64,000 nucleotides of DNA, from contig JBCNJP010000024.1 of NCBI GenBank assembly GCA_039602395.1, forward strand, positions 3,423,731-3,487,730. The letters run 5' to 3'. The notes under the pieces were generated by a model. The model had not been told where the DNA came from. It made no database searches and saw only the letters and a list, made by a program, of their open reading frames with translations. The stretch's first letter is position 1. Every line of letters begins with the position of its first letter. The stretch comes from Deinandra increscens subsp. villosa (Eukaryota > Streptophyta > Magnoliopsida > Asterales > Asteraceae). Positions 10,987 to 23,513 of the stretch are shown here, one piece after another. The position numbers and the translations under genes are program-made.

Positions 10987-13900
10987 TGCTGAAGTAAACC
11001 TTAAAAGTGACCACCTTATTCTTCCATGGCATCTCCTCCCACTTGAACCGCATTAACCACATTAACCAGCTCTACAAACATACATCAGCTTATCAGAATC
11101 AATTATGCACATATATGGAGGCCAACGTTTTTTTAGTTTCTTTTAAATTAATAGTTAAAGAGAAATATAAATAGTGGAGGTTTATGATAAAATGTCAATC
11201 CAATGCTTGGATTATTGGACAGAATTAGAAATTACAAACTCGTCTTTTTGGAAAAAGTATAGCCTTTTGAACTGATGTAAGTACAGGGATTTAGAGAAAA
11301 GTTATTCCTCACATATTCCTTCTTACCCTGATATATTATCAACGTTGGTTAAAAGACTTACAATATGTTTCTATGTCATTGCAGCAAGAGAATTAGAATC
11401 CATTATAGCATATGGGAGTGTGTTTGTTGATCCATAAGGATATATCTGAAAAAAGATAGTGATTTGGAAACATTAGGACATTGTATTAAAAGTTCAGAAG
11501 TTATCAATTGAACAAAAAATAAAATCAACGCACAGTATGTAGATGTAGGCATGTGACATCAACTCCAACCAGTACTCAAAATCAGTTGATTTGCTATGAG
11601 ATATTCTTGTAAAACTCGAGTTCTCCACACCTAGAAACACAAAAGATAGAACAAAATTTTTAGAACAATTGTAACAGATTACGATGAGGGTTTAATTTCA
11701 AAAATTAGTAGCAACTTGCAATCAGGTACCATCATCAAAAGACCCCTAAAATGTGATGGTCAATTGACACGAGGGTCCGAGTGGTGCTATTCGCGGCTGG
11801 AGTGAAAATACAACCGGCCCCTCCTTTCCATCTGTATATATGTGAAGCACATAAATAGCAACATAAATCAGCAAAAAACATTACTGAACAGAGGAAAAAG
11901 TACATTACCTGTTATAAATATAAATTTATACTTTCAATAGTAATATAATACCTTTCTAATTCTAAGAGTGTAAAAACACCTACTAAGAGTTCACTGTAAT
12001 ATGAATTACGAAATAGAAGTATCTCTAACCAGAAAGTGACCCGAACCTTTCAATCTCACTATGCTTATGATTACATTCACCTTTTTGAACCTTGTTTCGC
12101 CGGCGCACTTAAAAAATTAACCGCGCAGAGAAGAGCACCTAAAAATTGAGAATGTTGATTTCAACAATTAAACTCATCAGATGGTAGAAATACTTTTAAT
12201 ACAACTTGATTTGGATCACAAGAGGCAACCAAATTAAATGACTTGGAATTAGAACATAAACCTTATATGACTATATAACACCTTCTGTACAGTCCCAGAT
12301 AAACTGTGTGATGACCAAAAAGACCCTCATAAATGATGAGTTGCATCCAACAACCAAACTCTTTTAAGACCTTAAAACAGACCATAGTTCAACCCAAATT
12401 TTCTGTCTCTCTATATTCTTAACCCTACATATCCTTCATCTCCATATAAAAATGCTGACTTTAAACTTGACCAGTCATTGGCATCAATACTTGACTGCTA
12501 ACGCCAGTGAATTTGCTGACTTATTAATAAAAGTGAATTAAAAAAATAGTAATAACTACAGCTCATAGTTTAGAAAACAGAGGTATACCTGCCTATTTCT
12601 ATTGTATCCCCTTAACTGTCAATACCAATTGAACACAAAACTCAAAAACCTGCAAAAATCAACAAATTAAGTTTATATCAACCATTAATCAATCAACATA
12701 TAAGTAGAGACATGATGTACTTACAGCAAACTATAACTAAGAAATTATCAAAGTTATAGCTTGAAATGGATGGGAACTAAAAATGGATCAAAATAAGCAT
12801 CCTTGTAAATATTAGATTGTGCCACAACACACATTAATAAAACTATTTGGGTTTGTCTTCAACAGAAAACACAGTTACTTACATGGACATCCTATAGTAA
12901 AATAATGATATATCATGGACATCCTGCAAACAATTTAGGAGTAATATAGTAAATATTATGTTTTGTACAATCCGTATGATAGCAGAGTATGTGAACCTGA
13001 TGCATATCAGAGATACCAGCAGCCAATGCAGAACCAAAAGATTTTTGAGTCGCCGGTGGTTATCTGAAAAAACATTTCATTACGGCTGTAAGAACATGAA
13101 AACATACCTGCACATAACGTTCATTTGTGATGTTTGGTTCAACTTAATGCTTCCTTTTGTTGCACTCATTAGGGCAGCTAATCACAAATCCTACAAAACA
13201 AAATCAGGGAACAATCACAAATCCTACAAAACAAAAAACTTAAGTCAGCAAACAAAACATGTTAATCTGCTACATCTTGGGGTTTAAGCATAAATGAAAG
13301 TTAACATCTCAAATTGCAAATACAAAACAAGGAAGAGCAAAAGACAATAAGCACTTCATAACAAACAACTTCATCCCTAGCTTGAAGAAAATCCCTAAAC
13401 CTGGTTATCACAACAGATTGGAGAACACATAAAACTGAAAATACGTAGAGAACAAAAAAGAAGTTGAAAGAAAAAGATTAACAGCAATAAAACTCAATAC
13501 GTGTCGATTAATTTCATATCTACCAAATTAGGGGAAACCAAAAGCTGAAACACAGAGGAAGAGAAGAGATCTTGAACCCTGGAATCTGGATCGTCCTGTA
13601 CGGTATCATCTAGCACATCAATCCGGTCTTCAGATGAGTTCTGGTAAGGATCGAACTTGAGTTCGTCGAGTTGGTGGTCAGCGGTTGAAACTGAGCGAAT
13701 AGAGACCAAGAGGAGTGGGTTTAGGGTTAGACAGAGAGAGTGAGAGTGATGTGAAGATTGAAAGAAGATGTGATTTTGAATTTCAAATTGTCTGGCCGTT
13801 CTCAAATGTGGTAATCGAGAGACCGCATGAGATTACCAATCGATGGGGAGAGAGACAACAGAAGCAATCAATGGGGGAGAGAAGGTGAAGCAATCGGCGG

Positions 13901-14282
13901 GCGGCTGAACGCTGTACACAGTTGAGATTGTCCAATGGAGGTGAGAGAGACCGCTGGTATGTGGCTGGATAGAGAAGATGGGCGGCCGAGATGAGGTTAT
14001 CGAGGGAGGAAAGGGGCGACAAAAGGTGGAGGCGTGGGTTTAAGAACCATGAGACTGATATACCCTCATCTAATATGCTTGTTCATGGTGGAAAGGGTTT
14101 AAAGGTTATGTTTTAAATGATTATACATGATGCTGGTATTTTTGTACGCGTCTTAAAATTAAGGAATTTAATGACCAAATTACCCCTTATACCAATATGT
14201 ATTATATAGTAGTATAGATACTTTATTATTTTGATTTCATGGACATGTATTGACTAATATGCTTTTCGTCGATTTTTATATG

Positions 14283-15347
14283 TGTCACGATTCCGGTATT
14301 ATGCCGTCCTCGACTCGCTCTGGAATTACTACTCTTCGTCATATCCTAGTCAACGTCATTCGTTATTATCTTTGGTTTAGACTTAGTCATTTTTTTGTTT
14401 GAACACACACTTATGTATATATGCTCGTTAGGTGTTTGGTAGAGTACACAAGACCTGTTAGTTGCTACTTGCTGTTATTATCTATCTGGAATTGCTGTGC
14501 ACCCAAAGGCGAGTTTCACAGCCTCATTTTTACTTATTATAATCCTGTTGGGGGAGATTAACATGCAAACACTTGAACTGTTAGATAGTTATATCACCTG
14601 AATGATAGTGGCACACTTATCGAAAAGTCCTCACTTTAGAGTTACTGTCATTGTGACAGCAGCGGGAATTTATTTAGTAGATCTACTGGGCCTGACAAGA
14701 CCCACCCGGGTTATTCGCGCTGACTCGATTGGATATCGAACGGGTGTTATATACTTCTTAGTCTTAACGAGGCACAATTGAACTGTCGAGCTTCAGTAAC
14801 TGGATAGCTAGTTTATCTAGTCAAACGTGCACTGATTTCTTGAAAATAGCCTAGCTAGCTATTGATATATTATCTGGATTTTAAACTAAACTTGAACTGT
14901 TGTTGAACAGACAACCTTGAACTTAAACTTGAACTGTCGATGAACAATTGTTTTACATGAACTGGGACTGTTGTTGAATAGTCGACTTTACACAACTTGA
15001 ATTGTTTTTGAACTGATAAGCCTGTGAACTCACCAACCTTTGTGTTGACACTTTTTAGCATGTTATTTCTCAGGTTGCGGATGTTCGAGTATCACGAGTA
15101 CGCATGCATGAGTCTTTGAAACACCTTTAATGTATTTGAACAAGCCATGTCACCTTGGCTGACAGCTTACATAAGTACTTTATTGTATTTACGCTTCCGC
15201 ATATGTAAAACTCTGATTTTATATTTTAATGAAATATGAAACGTTTTTATTAATTATTGGTCATTTGGTGTAACTAATGGATGGCGATCCTGGTTTGTCA
15301 CGCTCCCTGCAGTGGTGTTCCACGCGTGGATTTTTGGGGGTGTGACA
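14283..15347 (-). mobile_element. Ty3/gypsy-type LTR (probable, minus orientation)
   Basis: Bounded by TGTCAC on the left and GTGACA on the right (plus strand). On the minus strand it opens TGTCACACCCCC, a common start of gypsy LTRs in composite-like plants. Neither side shows a primer site or a clear purine tract, and the flanking 5-mers (ATATG, CTAAG) differ, so it is a truncated element or an old solo LTR. It carries a degenerate series of TTGAACTGTTGTTGAA-like repeats (14885-15025). Confidence 0.5.
14885..15025. repeat. Degenerate GAACTGTTGTTGAA repeats in the gypsy LTR
   Basis: Four imperfect copies of a 35-50 nt unit built on (TT)GAACTGT(TG)TTGAA occur in a row. Confidence 0.6.
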
Positions 15348-16521
15348 CTAAGGACAAGTGCGGTGAAAAGTAACTGGGTTTTGAACGCCTCATAATTATA
15401 AGTGCACGTATAATTATCATGATTTCAAAATTTAGAGACTCTACATCACATAAGTTCTGAAATGTCACCTTAAGCAAGACACCTGAAGACACGATTGAAG
15501 ACAGACAAAATCACAGTGAAGGAGAAATGAGAGTTGCTATGGCAGGAGTAGTGGAAAAAACGTTCCAAGATACGTTGCTACCTTCGGAAGACCATAGGGA
15601 ATCATTATAGGCGATAGGCCGAAAGGCTCGAAGTGGAAGCAGTTGAAGTTAAGAATAGTGTAAAAAAGAATGGCGGAGGTTACCACAAGATGGATCAAGA
15701 ATCAACGACGAGCTTAGGAGCTACAAGTGCAAGGATAATCAATTCTAGAATGCAGGATAGGAGCAACTGGATACTCTAGGTATAGGTAAGAAGATCGCTT
15801 TGTCAACCATCGTCCAAACTAGAAGAAGCATTAGAAGCGTGGAAATCCGGAGTAGGCCAAGAAGAACTTACGTCCCAGAAAATGTTGAACTTCAACAAAA
15901 TGGCCGGAAGAATCCACATGATGATTAGACGAGCTACGTAAGGAAGAATTCTAGCACAGAATAGGAGAAGCATTATCAAGGAATCCCGTAATAAAGCTAC
16001 CTTGGACAGCTTAGGATTACGTCTTCCTTAGGACAATTTCAAACCATCGAGCAAGATGATCTTAAGACAAATGATGATATGCGAGTGAGCCAGAAGATTC
16101 GAAATTTGCAGCAGTGGCATTTAAACTCAAAAGATGGAGGCATTGATCATTAAAGATTTTGCATCAGAGGTCTAAACCGGTTTATTAGATAAGTAATAGA
16201 TATTAGGACATGCAATTTGAATGCAGAGGTTTGGCATACGCAAAAGTGAAAGCTAAGCATTAGGAATCTCACGGAGACGCATCTTCCCGAAGAATTAGCA
16301 AAGTTATTCGTCTGAAGAATTGTAGCGGTTCTGGAAGGAATTCCACGAGTAGACGAGTCGTAGTAAGAAGGAAGCTCGGAATGAGATAGTTCGTACGTCT
16401 AGATATCGATAGATATGCAGGTAAGTTTTCGTATTAACCTAGCAAAGAAAAAAAGGACGAGGTGAGAGATTTCCATCTTGAGTTGCTTGCAGGTTGAACA
16501 GGTTCCGAGGACGAAACCTTG
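15348..16521 (+). other. Degraded gypsy internal region, no open frame
   Basis: No frame keeps a recognisable gag or pol motif. The segment ends with GGTTCCGAGGACGAAACC just before the purine tract, a phrase typical of the 3' end of plant chromovirus internal regions, which is the main reason to call it gypsy. Confidence 0.45.
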
Positions 16522-16537
16522 TTTAAGGGGGTAGAGT
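16522..16537 (+). promoter_or_regulatory. Polypurine tract of the chromovirus-type element
   Basis: TTAAGGGGGTAGAGT sits immediately before the TGTAACATCCC start of the LTR. Confidence 0.7.
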
Positions 16538-17126
16538 TGTAACATCCCAAATTTCATAAATCGGTAAATACGTGATTAAATATCGAATAATATAGATACT
16601 AGAAAGACGCGGTTATACGTGTTTAAAATATCATGTTATATGTGTTTATATGTGAAATAAATGTTATGATAATCCAAATAGATAAATACGTAGTGAGCAC
16701 GTACCTAAAAGATAACATGGTGAAATATTGATAAAACGTATATATTCGGGTAAGATACGTGTTTATAATTATCATTATAAGTATCCAAAGGCTTAGAAGT
16801 TATTAAAAATATACCCTAATATGATTCGTAACATGAAATGATAAGTATACTAAAGTTTGGGGGGATAAAACGTAACTTAGCAATAATAAATGAAAATATA
16901 TACGCATGTATATATATATATATATATTATCGTACGAATACCAAGACTTAGAAGCCTTATAAAATGTTAGAAATATGACCCATAATGTTTTGGTACATAA
17001 AACGATAAAAGAATAGAAGTATAGGGAGCTAGAGTGCACCAAACGAAACACAAGGGCTGAAAATGCCAAAATCCAAAGTCTGGCCAGAAGGCCATGGCCT
17101 CGCGTATCGCGAGCCATGATGCCCTC
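16538..17126 (+). mobile_element. Chromovirus-type 3' LTR, first part (split by element B)
   Basis: Starts TGTAACATCCC after the purine tract and runs to the CCCTC target site of element B; it resumes at 42207. It contains an (AT)n tract (16910-16927) and a hairpin CTCGCG-TAT-CGCGAG (about 17099-17113). Confidence 0.7.
17122..17126. repeat. Target-site duplication of element B (left copy, CCCTC)
   Basis: CCCTC directly precedes the left LTR and recurs at 42202-42206 directly after the right LTR, showing that 17127-42201 is one insertion. Confidence 0.92.
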
Positions 17127-17815
17127 TGTAGGATCGTTAAAAGTTAGAGTTAAACTTAAACAAAGCCCTTTACTTGCAAATATAACCCTGCAGAATTAAA
17201 GTTATATTTCACTTTACTCAAGCAATATTAAGTTCTTGTGTATAATGTAAAAGCTTTATTTGCAAAGATATAGTAACAACAAAGTATCAAATACTCGGCA
17301 CTATTTGCATTAACTCGAAGCTACACTATTACAAGTTGTTCAAGAACTAATAACAACAAAGATAATCGTGATATATAAACTAGAGCTAACTAAGCTATAT
17401 ATAGTGCTGATGAGATCAATGACAGCCATTGATCTCATGCGATCTAATCTAGACCGTAAACTAAGAAGTCAAATACAAACTACCAAAAGAATAAACATTG
17501 ACAATTGGAATATCTTGCGTGTTTGCAGCACCATACTACTTTAGGAGAGCGACTTGAATCAGATATAGAAGCATACGAGAAGCTTTTGCAGGATTGGACT
17601 TGCTGAAAAGACATCTCAGGAAAAGTCCGGTTGAACTCATTATCTGGTGGATAATAGAGTTCAACTGGAATATTCGCTAAGGGACAAAACTGCTTCTTTC
17701 CGCTTGAACAACCAGTTCCGCTTGAAGTAAGAATTCCGCTTCAACTTCAACTTCAGTCGGAACTATATAAAGTTGGCATTCAGCCGGAAATCTTCCAAGC
17801 GCAATATTCCTTACA
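17127..17815 (-). mobile_element. 3' LTR of element B
   Basis: Runs TGTAGGATCG to ATTCCTTACA on the plus strand and matches 41513-42201 almost throughout. A minus-strand TATA box (ACTATATATAGC, about 17394-17405) lies in it. The upstream part (17620-17800) is packed with CCGGTTGAAC/CCGCTTGAA motifs. Confidence 0.93.
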
Positions 17816-17832
17816 ATCTCCCCCTAAGCTGA
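17816..17832 (-). promoter_or_regulatory. Polypurine tract of element B
   Basis: The minus strand reads CAGCTTAGGGGGAGAT directly before the 3' LTR. Confidence 0.85.
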
Positions 17833-17909
17833 TGCTGTCAAATTATTCTTCAACTTCAATGCTTATCTTCAAAAACTGACTTGTACCCAAAAATTTTCAT
17901 CTCCTTGAC

Positions 17910-18455
17910 CTACTTGTCAAAGAACTTAACCCCTGCATGCACATCTTTTGAGAGAACACTCTTGCTGGTCATGGTGACCTTAACTTGTTGCAGAACTTCC
18001 CAATCTTGTTCATTCCACTGATCTTGAACATTAATTGCTTCATGGGTTGTGAAACTGCTATCTGCCCTGTGTACATAGAAGAGTTTTTCTTCTTCTTCCC
18101 AAATCACAAATTTTATCGGACTGGTTGTCTTTTCTTCAGTATCTTCATCAACCTGAGTTTTAGAGAACAATCCATGCTCGAGCACTTTTGGTTCTATGCT
18201 CATTCTCAGCAGGAGCTCAGCTCTGGACAAACTCATTATCCCTTGCAATTTAGCATAGATATCCGATAGTTAGGAGATGTCAAGCATTCTGGTGGCAAGA
18301 TGAGCATTCACTACTCTGGTAATCCCACTTAGGCACTGGAATTTGAAGTCAAAGGTGTCTTCATTAACTGTCCACCCAACAATTTTGTTTTGCCTGGGTG
18401 GGCCTTTCTTCCTTGGCCTTTGTTCTCTCTTTCTTTTGTGATGCAGCAGTCTTCT
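17910..18455 (-). pseudogene. Element B extra gene, C-terminal part
   Basis: The minus-strand frame at 17910-18248 encodes KFVIWEEEEKLFYVHRADSS, then DQWNEQDWEVLQQVKV, which aligns in order with the C-terminal part of the extra gene of element C (ETILCWHYDNEKKLFAVIRD, then FHSWTEPEIRSLLRAP). It is the last part of the 3' extra gene, separated from the upstream parts by frame changes. No function is known; the domain is recognised only by comparing the two elements here. Confidence 0.6.
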
Positions 18456-18845
18456 TTATCTCACTTTGTTTTCCTCATTAGAATCATCAGTTGATTCTAT
18501 TTCTTTTGGAGCATTGCCCTTTGAGGATTGAGAGGAAGGACTGGGTTGAACTTCAGTAGGTTTGATGGTGGTGGCAGAAGGTTCTTTGAAGGTGAGTGGA
18601 GGTAGGGAAGTTTGTGTTGGTGGTCTATCAGCTTCTGGTGTAGGGCTTGAAGGTGGAATCGGAGGAAAGATATCAGAGAAGTCCATGGTAGGTGGAGGCT
18701 TTTTCTTGAGGGGACCAATGGGAGTAAAATTATCTGTTCTATACTTGGGATTGGCAAGTTTGGTGGCAACTTTCTTGGAGATGGAGGGAGGTTTGTAGGG
18801 TGTGATGGCAAGTGATTGTAAGATAGATGGAATTGTTGTGGGCAT
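18456..18845 (-). pseudogene. Element B extra gene, proline/serine-rich linker
   Basis: The minus-strand frame encodes a Pro/Ser/Thr-rich, low-complexity segment (PPPTMDFSDIFPPIPPSSP) ending in acidic residues. It lies between the acidic region upstream and the conserved C-terminal part downstream, matching the linker position in element C. Probably disordered. Confidence 0.5.
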
Positions 18846-19135
18846 AGGGTTTGGGTTATAAGTGAAAGAAGGTGAAGGTTGTACATCTGCAATGTCAGAA
18901 AATTCAGGTTTAACATTTACAGTAGTTGTACCTGAGCTACCTCTTCCTCTGTCTTCAAATTTCTGACCACAAGTGCCCTTTGTATCTTTTTCAGTAGGAT
19001 GTAATTCTCATCATTCTTTGTCAACCTGGTAGGCAATTGAGAAGCAATCGAAATCAACTTCTGCCTATCAGTTTCAGTCACTGCATCCAGATCATAATCC
19101 TTTAATCTCCAGTTGAAAGACCTAGTCTTTGCCTC

Positions 19136-20434
19136 TTAAAGTAAGTTCTCAAACACACTGTTTTGCAGATACAGATCATATTCCTCTTGTAGTTCTTTGG
19201 CAAGCCTCTCATCCTCTGCTGCCCTTTTGCCATCTTCTACCATCTTCACTATAGCCTCAGCTTCAGGAGTTTGAGTTACCTGTTGAATAGTTTTAGCAAT
19301 TTCAGCTTGAACAGGTTCTTCAGTTTGAATTGGCTCGGTGCTCCTTAAAGCTATCAGAGTTGCTGCTATATCCTCTGCTCCTTCACTTCTTTGCTCTTCC
19401 GGTTGAATTTCCGGTTGAACACTCAGCTCAGCTACCACTTGAACTTCCGGTTGAAGTTTCGGTTGAACTTCCGCTTGAACAAGAATTTGACCTTCAGTCA
19501 CCACCGGATGTTGGGTGACTTCAGATTCTTTGTCAGCAATCTCCAGCACCTTTGTGCCTTCTTCTTCACCTATCAGGTTTTCATCTCCTACTTCAGTAAA
19601 TGTAGCAACTGCAACAGTTGTAGTGCTTTCTTCAACATCAAATGCTGCCTTGCTGGTGGAGGCAATATTTCCTACCACCTGATCACTGGCTCTTTCAGCC
19701 GGAAAAATGACATCTTTGAGGAGTGTCGAGATCATGTTGATGTGCTCAGGGAGAGCACCAGCAATCAGCATAGATGACTGTACAAGCTCAGTGAGGTTGG
19801 GGTCCTCAAAAGGAGAAATAGCAATCACTTGACTGCATTTCATGTTCACCCAACTTTCTTCAACAGAGAAGGAATTGACACCAATTCTTTCACAGGCTAT
19901 GGCTCTAACTTCAGCCGGTATCCTTTCCACTTCTTCAATCTCTGAAATAACAGGCCTTGAGGGCATCTTCTCCCACAATTTGACAGTATCAGCTTCATCA
20001 GCAATAACAACTTCATCAGCTTCTCTGACAGGGTTTGAAGGACCTGCTTCAGTATGAGTGGGATCAGCCTGCACCAAATGAGCAACAGTTGCATTCAAAG
20101 TATCAACCTGTGCTTGGAGTGAAAGGTACAATTTCGTCAATTCAGGTAGTGTATAACTGTCCTCAACCGGCTTTTTTCTAGCATCCTTGGACAAAACCAA
20201 ACTATCAATCCTAGATTGATCAGCATTGGTACCCACGGCTTCTTGGCACCTGGGATTCTCTTCATCTGTTTCAGCAACCCTTGGTTCCAATAAAGGACTT
20301 CCAGGTGCTGATTCAGAGAAGATTGCCGCAAATTGGGTCTTATTGATGTTACTGCTGACACCAAGATCCAGCGGGGATCCTTTGGCAGCAGCAGCCAGTT
20401 TTGCATGAATCTCTTCCTGACTCCTGAGATTCAC
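19136..20434 (-). pseudogene. Element B extra gene, acidic central region
   Basis: A 432-residue minus-strand frame, rich in Glu, Ala and Val. Around residues 320-350 it has repeated VQPE-type peptides (VQPKLQPEVQ, SVQPEIQPEEQ), each encoded by a copy of the private DNA motif GTTCAACCGGAA. It ends in a charged helical stretch (AAEDERLAKELQEEYDLYLQ) that may form a coiled coil. It is in a different frame from the N-terminal part (20527-21477), so a frameshift lies near 20520-20580. The methionine at 20434 is simply the first in frame. Confidence 0.65.
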
Positions 20435-20526
20435 CTCCGGTGAGGAGTGTGGGTACAGTGCTACAGGGTCCTGGCCTATCAGGATGTTCTCATGTAATGA
20501 GGTAGGTGAGTTAATAACACCTTCAT

Positions 20527-21771
20527 CTAGGCCAAGATTGAGAGCACTATCACTCCTAGGTGACAGGGGTTGTAGGGGTGAAAATGTTCAGATGGGGAAG
20601 GTACATCTGCTTCTAATGACTCCCCCTCAACTGAAGGTTCATCCCTAAGAGAAAATCCCACTTTGACCAGTTTTCGTTTAGGCTTTTTTCCTTGGACGGG
20701 GTTAGAAACTTCGGGTTGGTTGATGGTACTAGGTGGAGGAGACCAAGTGACCACATTTCTCTGTCTTTTGAATATGACAGGAGGTGAGTTGGATGAGGAG
20801 GTGGCAGTAGTAGTGTTTGTGGAAGCTTTCCTCTTTCTGGATTGAAAGGTTTTGATAAAAGAGGAAGCTGGGACTGATGTGGGATCAGAGGCTGTTGGGT
20901 TTATAGCTCTGTCATCTTGAGTTTGGGGCTCAGTTGCTGCTATAGTTTCCGGTTGAACCTCTGCAGTAGCAGGTTCATCTGGAAACTGCCTTGGAATTGG
21001 TAAGGGATAGTCAGTGTCCCTTCCAAGAAATGCAGACTTGTTTAAAGCAAGGTTTGAAAAAGTTTTCTCATTAAGAAGTTTTTGGTGCAAAATTGTACCA
21101 AGCCAAACAATTTGGGGGTACTCTTCTTTGAGAATGTAAGTTAAAAATTTGGGGTACAGGTAGATGTATTCAGGTTGGACATTTGATTTTAGGGCTTGAA
21201 AAATGAGTTTGGAAAAATTAAAGTTTTCACTTTTTACCACAGCATAGAAGGCGGAGGCCTGTTCACTGGCCAGTTCGTCGAATCCACCCTTCTTTGGAGA
21301 TAGGCACACCAGAATTGTGTGAGCCAAAAACCTCCATTTGTATGGTAACTGCCCCTTCTTGATGGTTTTGCTTTGCAGAAAACCACCATATCCAAGATCT
21401 CTGAACAGATGGAGATATTTCTTGTGATTGACCGTTTCGTATCCACCTTCATCCCTTAACTTCAACAATTTCCGCACCTTAGCTTAATCAATTTCCACTT
21501 CTTTTCCCTGAACAGTCGACACAAATTTGTCACTACCATTTTCGCCTTCGGAAACCATAGCATGAAACCAAAAGTCTTCCATCGCTTCTTCGAAAATTTC
21601 GGCTTCAACAGTGAGCGCATGATGAAGATGAGATCTTTTGATGAAGTCTATCATGACGTTGTAGATATCAGTTTTGCTTAGTGGTTCTAGGTATGCCACC
21701 AGGTTATGTTCTACAGGGAACTTGGAATCTCCGATTAGCTTGTTGCCACTCGCCTTTGCTTTGGGAGCCAT
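20527..21771 (-). pseudogene. Element B extra (env-position) gene, conserved N-terminal domain with in-frame stop
   Basis: The minus strand starts at 21771 (MAPKAKASGNKL). One TAA at about 21484-21486 splits a single frame into 95 and 316+ codons. The first about 210 residues match the corresponding domain of element C piece by piece: HNLVAYLEPLSK/HCIPAYLEDPPEK, LPYKWRFLAH/LPHYWRCLAH, and FNFSK in both. This places it as the extra 3' gene found after RNase H in SIRE-like elements. No transmembrane helix or signal peptide is evident, so the historic label 'env-like' is positional only. After the domain comes a Ser/Thr/Pro-rich basic tail. Confidence 0.75.
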
Positions 21772-22550
21772 TGTTGATACAGGTTTGGATAGTACTAAAG
21801 GTTAATCAGAAAGTTTATCGGAGAGGGTTTGAGAGAAATTGGGAGTAATTTTTGAGTGGGGTTGAGAGAAATGGGGAAAATGACGGTAAATTAAGGCTTT
21901 TTACCTTTTCGGTGATGACGTGGAGGAGAGAGAATTGAAACAGACGGTTCAGTAACTGATGGGACAGATGCTTTACGAGTTATACGGTACAACAGGTTAA
22001 AGCATGTCTTTATCCAAAAGTAAATTTACTGAAACCTCGGATTTTAAACAGTTAAAAACTTAATGGGTCAATAAATGTATATCCGCTTTGAAAATTGTGC
22101 CTTCCGGGTAATTGAATGAGACTTTGACTTTGTTGACCCGGAAGTTCAAGCGGAACCCATTTTCTCCTTTATTTTAAAAACTAAAATTCTTCCGTTTGAA
22201 CATCAAGTGGACAGATTTTCCGCTTGAAAGGATTGTTTTCAAAATAATTTTCCACATCATATTTAAAGCATTTTTCCGGTTGAAGTTCACCCGGTGAATT
22301 TCAAAAGTTGTTTTCTCAGGTTGTACCTGAACTTGAACCGGAAATCCAAAACACATGATTTTTGAAAATTTGTGTTAATTATCCATAGTTTTAACAGCAC
22401 TTTAATTATCCATAGTTTTAACAGCACTTACTGACTATGAACTGAAATGTTGTCTGATTAACACTAGAGATTTTCATTTTCATTTTCTTTTTGTATCAAG
22501 AAACGGGCTCTTGAGCACATTCCTCTCTTTTATTAAAATTGTGAAAAGTC
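21772..22550 (-). other. Element B spacer between RNase H and the extra gene
   Basis: Non-coding on both strands. It contains many private motif copies in both orientations (22140-22350: TTCCGTTTGAAC, TTCCGCTTGAA, TTCCGGTTGAAG, GAACCGGAA) and a short duplicated phrase (TTATCCATAGTTTTAACAGC at 22379 and 22405). Confidence 0.7.
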
Positions 22551-23513
22551 TTATTCAAAGTTCATCATCCCAATGGCTGTGATGAGGTAGAAGAATCTTG
22601 CCTCATCAAAGGCTTTTGTAAACAGATCTACCAATTGATGATCAGTGTGAACTTTGAATAGTTTGATTAAATGCTTTTCTGCACAATCTCTAATAAAATG
22701 ATACCTTATGTCAATGTGTTTGGTTTTGGAGTGCTTCATTGGATTGTTGATATCTGAATTGGCACTGTTATTGTCTGCAAGAATGGGAGTTTCCATGAAT
22801 GTGATCCCATAGTCAAGCATTTGATATTGGATCCAAAGGACTTGGCTACAACAACTTGAAGCGGCAATATACTCAGCTTCTGCAGTTGAAGTGGAAACAC
22901 AAGTTTGCTTCTTGCATTGCCAGGAGACAATTCTTTCTCCCAGGAATTGACATCCACCTGAAGTTGATTTCTTATCAATGTCACAACCAGCATAATCACT
23001 GTCTGTGAATGCTCTGAAGGAGAAATCAGAGTTCTTGGGATACCACAAACCCAGTTTTGGTTGCTCCTTCAGATACTTGAAGATTCTCTTAACAACTAGC
23101 ATATGTGACTCCTTTGGTGAGGACTGATATCTCGCACATAAGAAAACACTGAACATGATATCAAGTCTGCTAGCAGTGAGATACATCAGAGAGCCTATCA
23201 TAGCTCTATACAAGTGCACATCCACTGGCTTGCCACTTGAGTCATTGGTTAACTTGTGGGAAGTGGAGATGGGAGTTTTGGCACTTGAGCAAGTTAGCAT
23301 GTCAAATCTCTTCAGCATGTCTTGGATGTACTTTGATTGGTTCAGAAAGATACCATCTGCAGTTTGCTTCACTTGCAGCCCTAAGAAGAATGTTAATTCT
23401 CCCATGGATCTCATTTCAAATTTAGACTGCATCAAAATTTCAAACTCCTTGCACAAGACAGTATTAGAGGAACCAAAAATAATATCATCAACATAAATTT
23501 GTACCATCAACAT
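22551..23513 (-). pseudogene. Element B RT C-terminal part and RNase H
   Basis: The minus-strand frame opens at VQIYVDDIIFGSS, the RT active-site box, continues through the thumb/connection (GSLMYLTASRLDIMFSV) and holds RNase H with TDSDYAGCD, STAEAEYIAAS, and LADNNSA, ending KAFDEARFFYLITAIGMMNFE. All RNase H acidic residues are visible. It is one frame off from the RT N-terminal part: reading moves between the frames at about 23535-23540, where one base is missing in an A-rich triplet run. Confidence 0.88.

Larger units (their letters stand above)
7965..14218 (-). mobile_element. Non-autonomous Helitron, minus strand, about 6.25 kb
   Basis: On the minus strand the element begins TCTATACTACTATATAAT at 14218 and ends CTAG at 7965, with host A before the TC and host T after the CTAG, matching Helitron insertion between A and T without target duplication. 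A short GC hairpin (CCGC-GCGTT-GCGG) lies about 8 nt inside the 3' end, as in plant Helitrons. No Rep or helicase domain is readable, so it would depend on an autonomous partner. The interior is AT-rich with internal duplications and a MITE-like insertion; exon-like GC-richer islands (about 11730-11840, 13540-14040) could be captured gene pieces, but no product is recognised. Confidence 0.75.

Noticed and set aside
12958..13287. 109-residue plus frame in the Helitron
   Set aside because: Composition and lack of any motif fit chance; it lies in AT-rich non-coding DNA.
13494..14022. Two minus-strand frames near the Helitron 5' end as a host gene
   Set aside because: UTR-like DNA with no domain; possible captured exon, but not supported as a gene.
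17673..17685. TTCGCTAAG in the LTR of element B as a copy of the element A motif
   Set aside because: One copy per LTR is within chance, and it is not arrayed.
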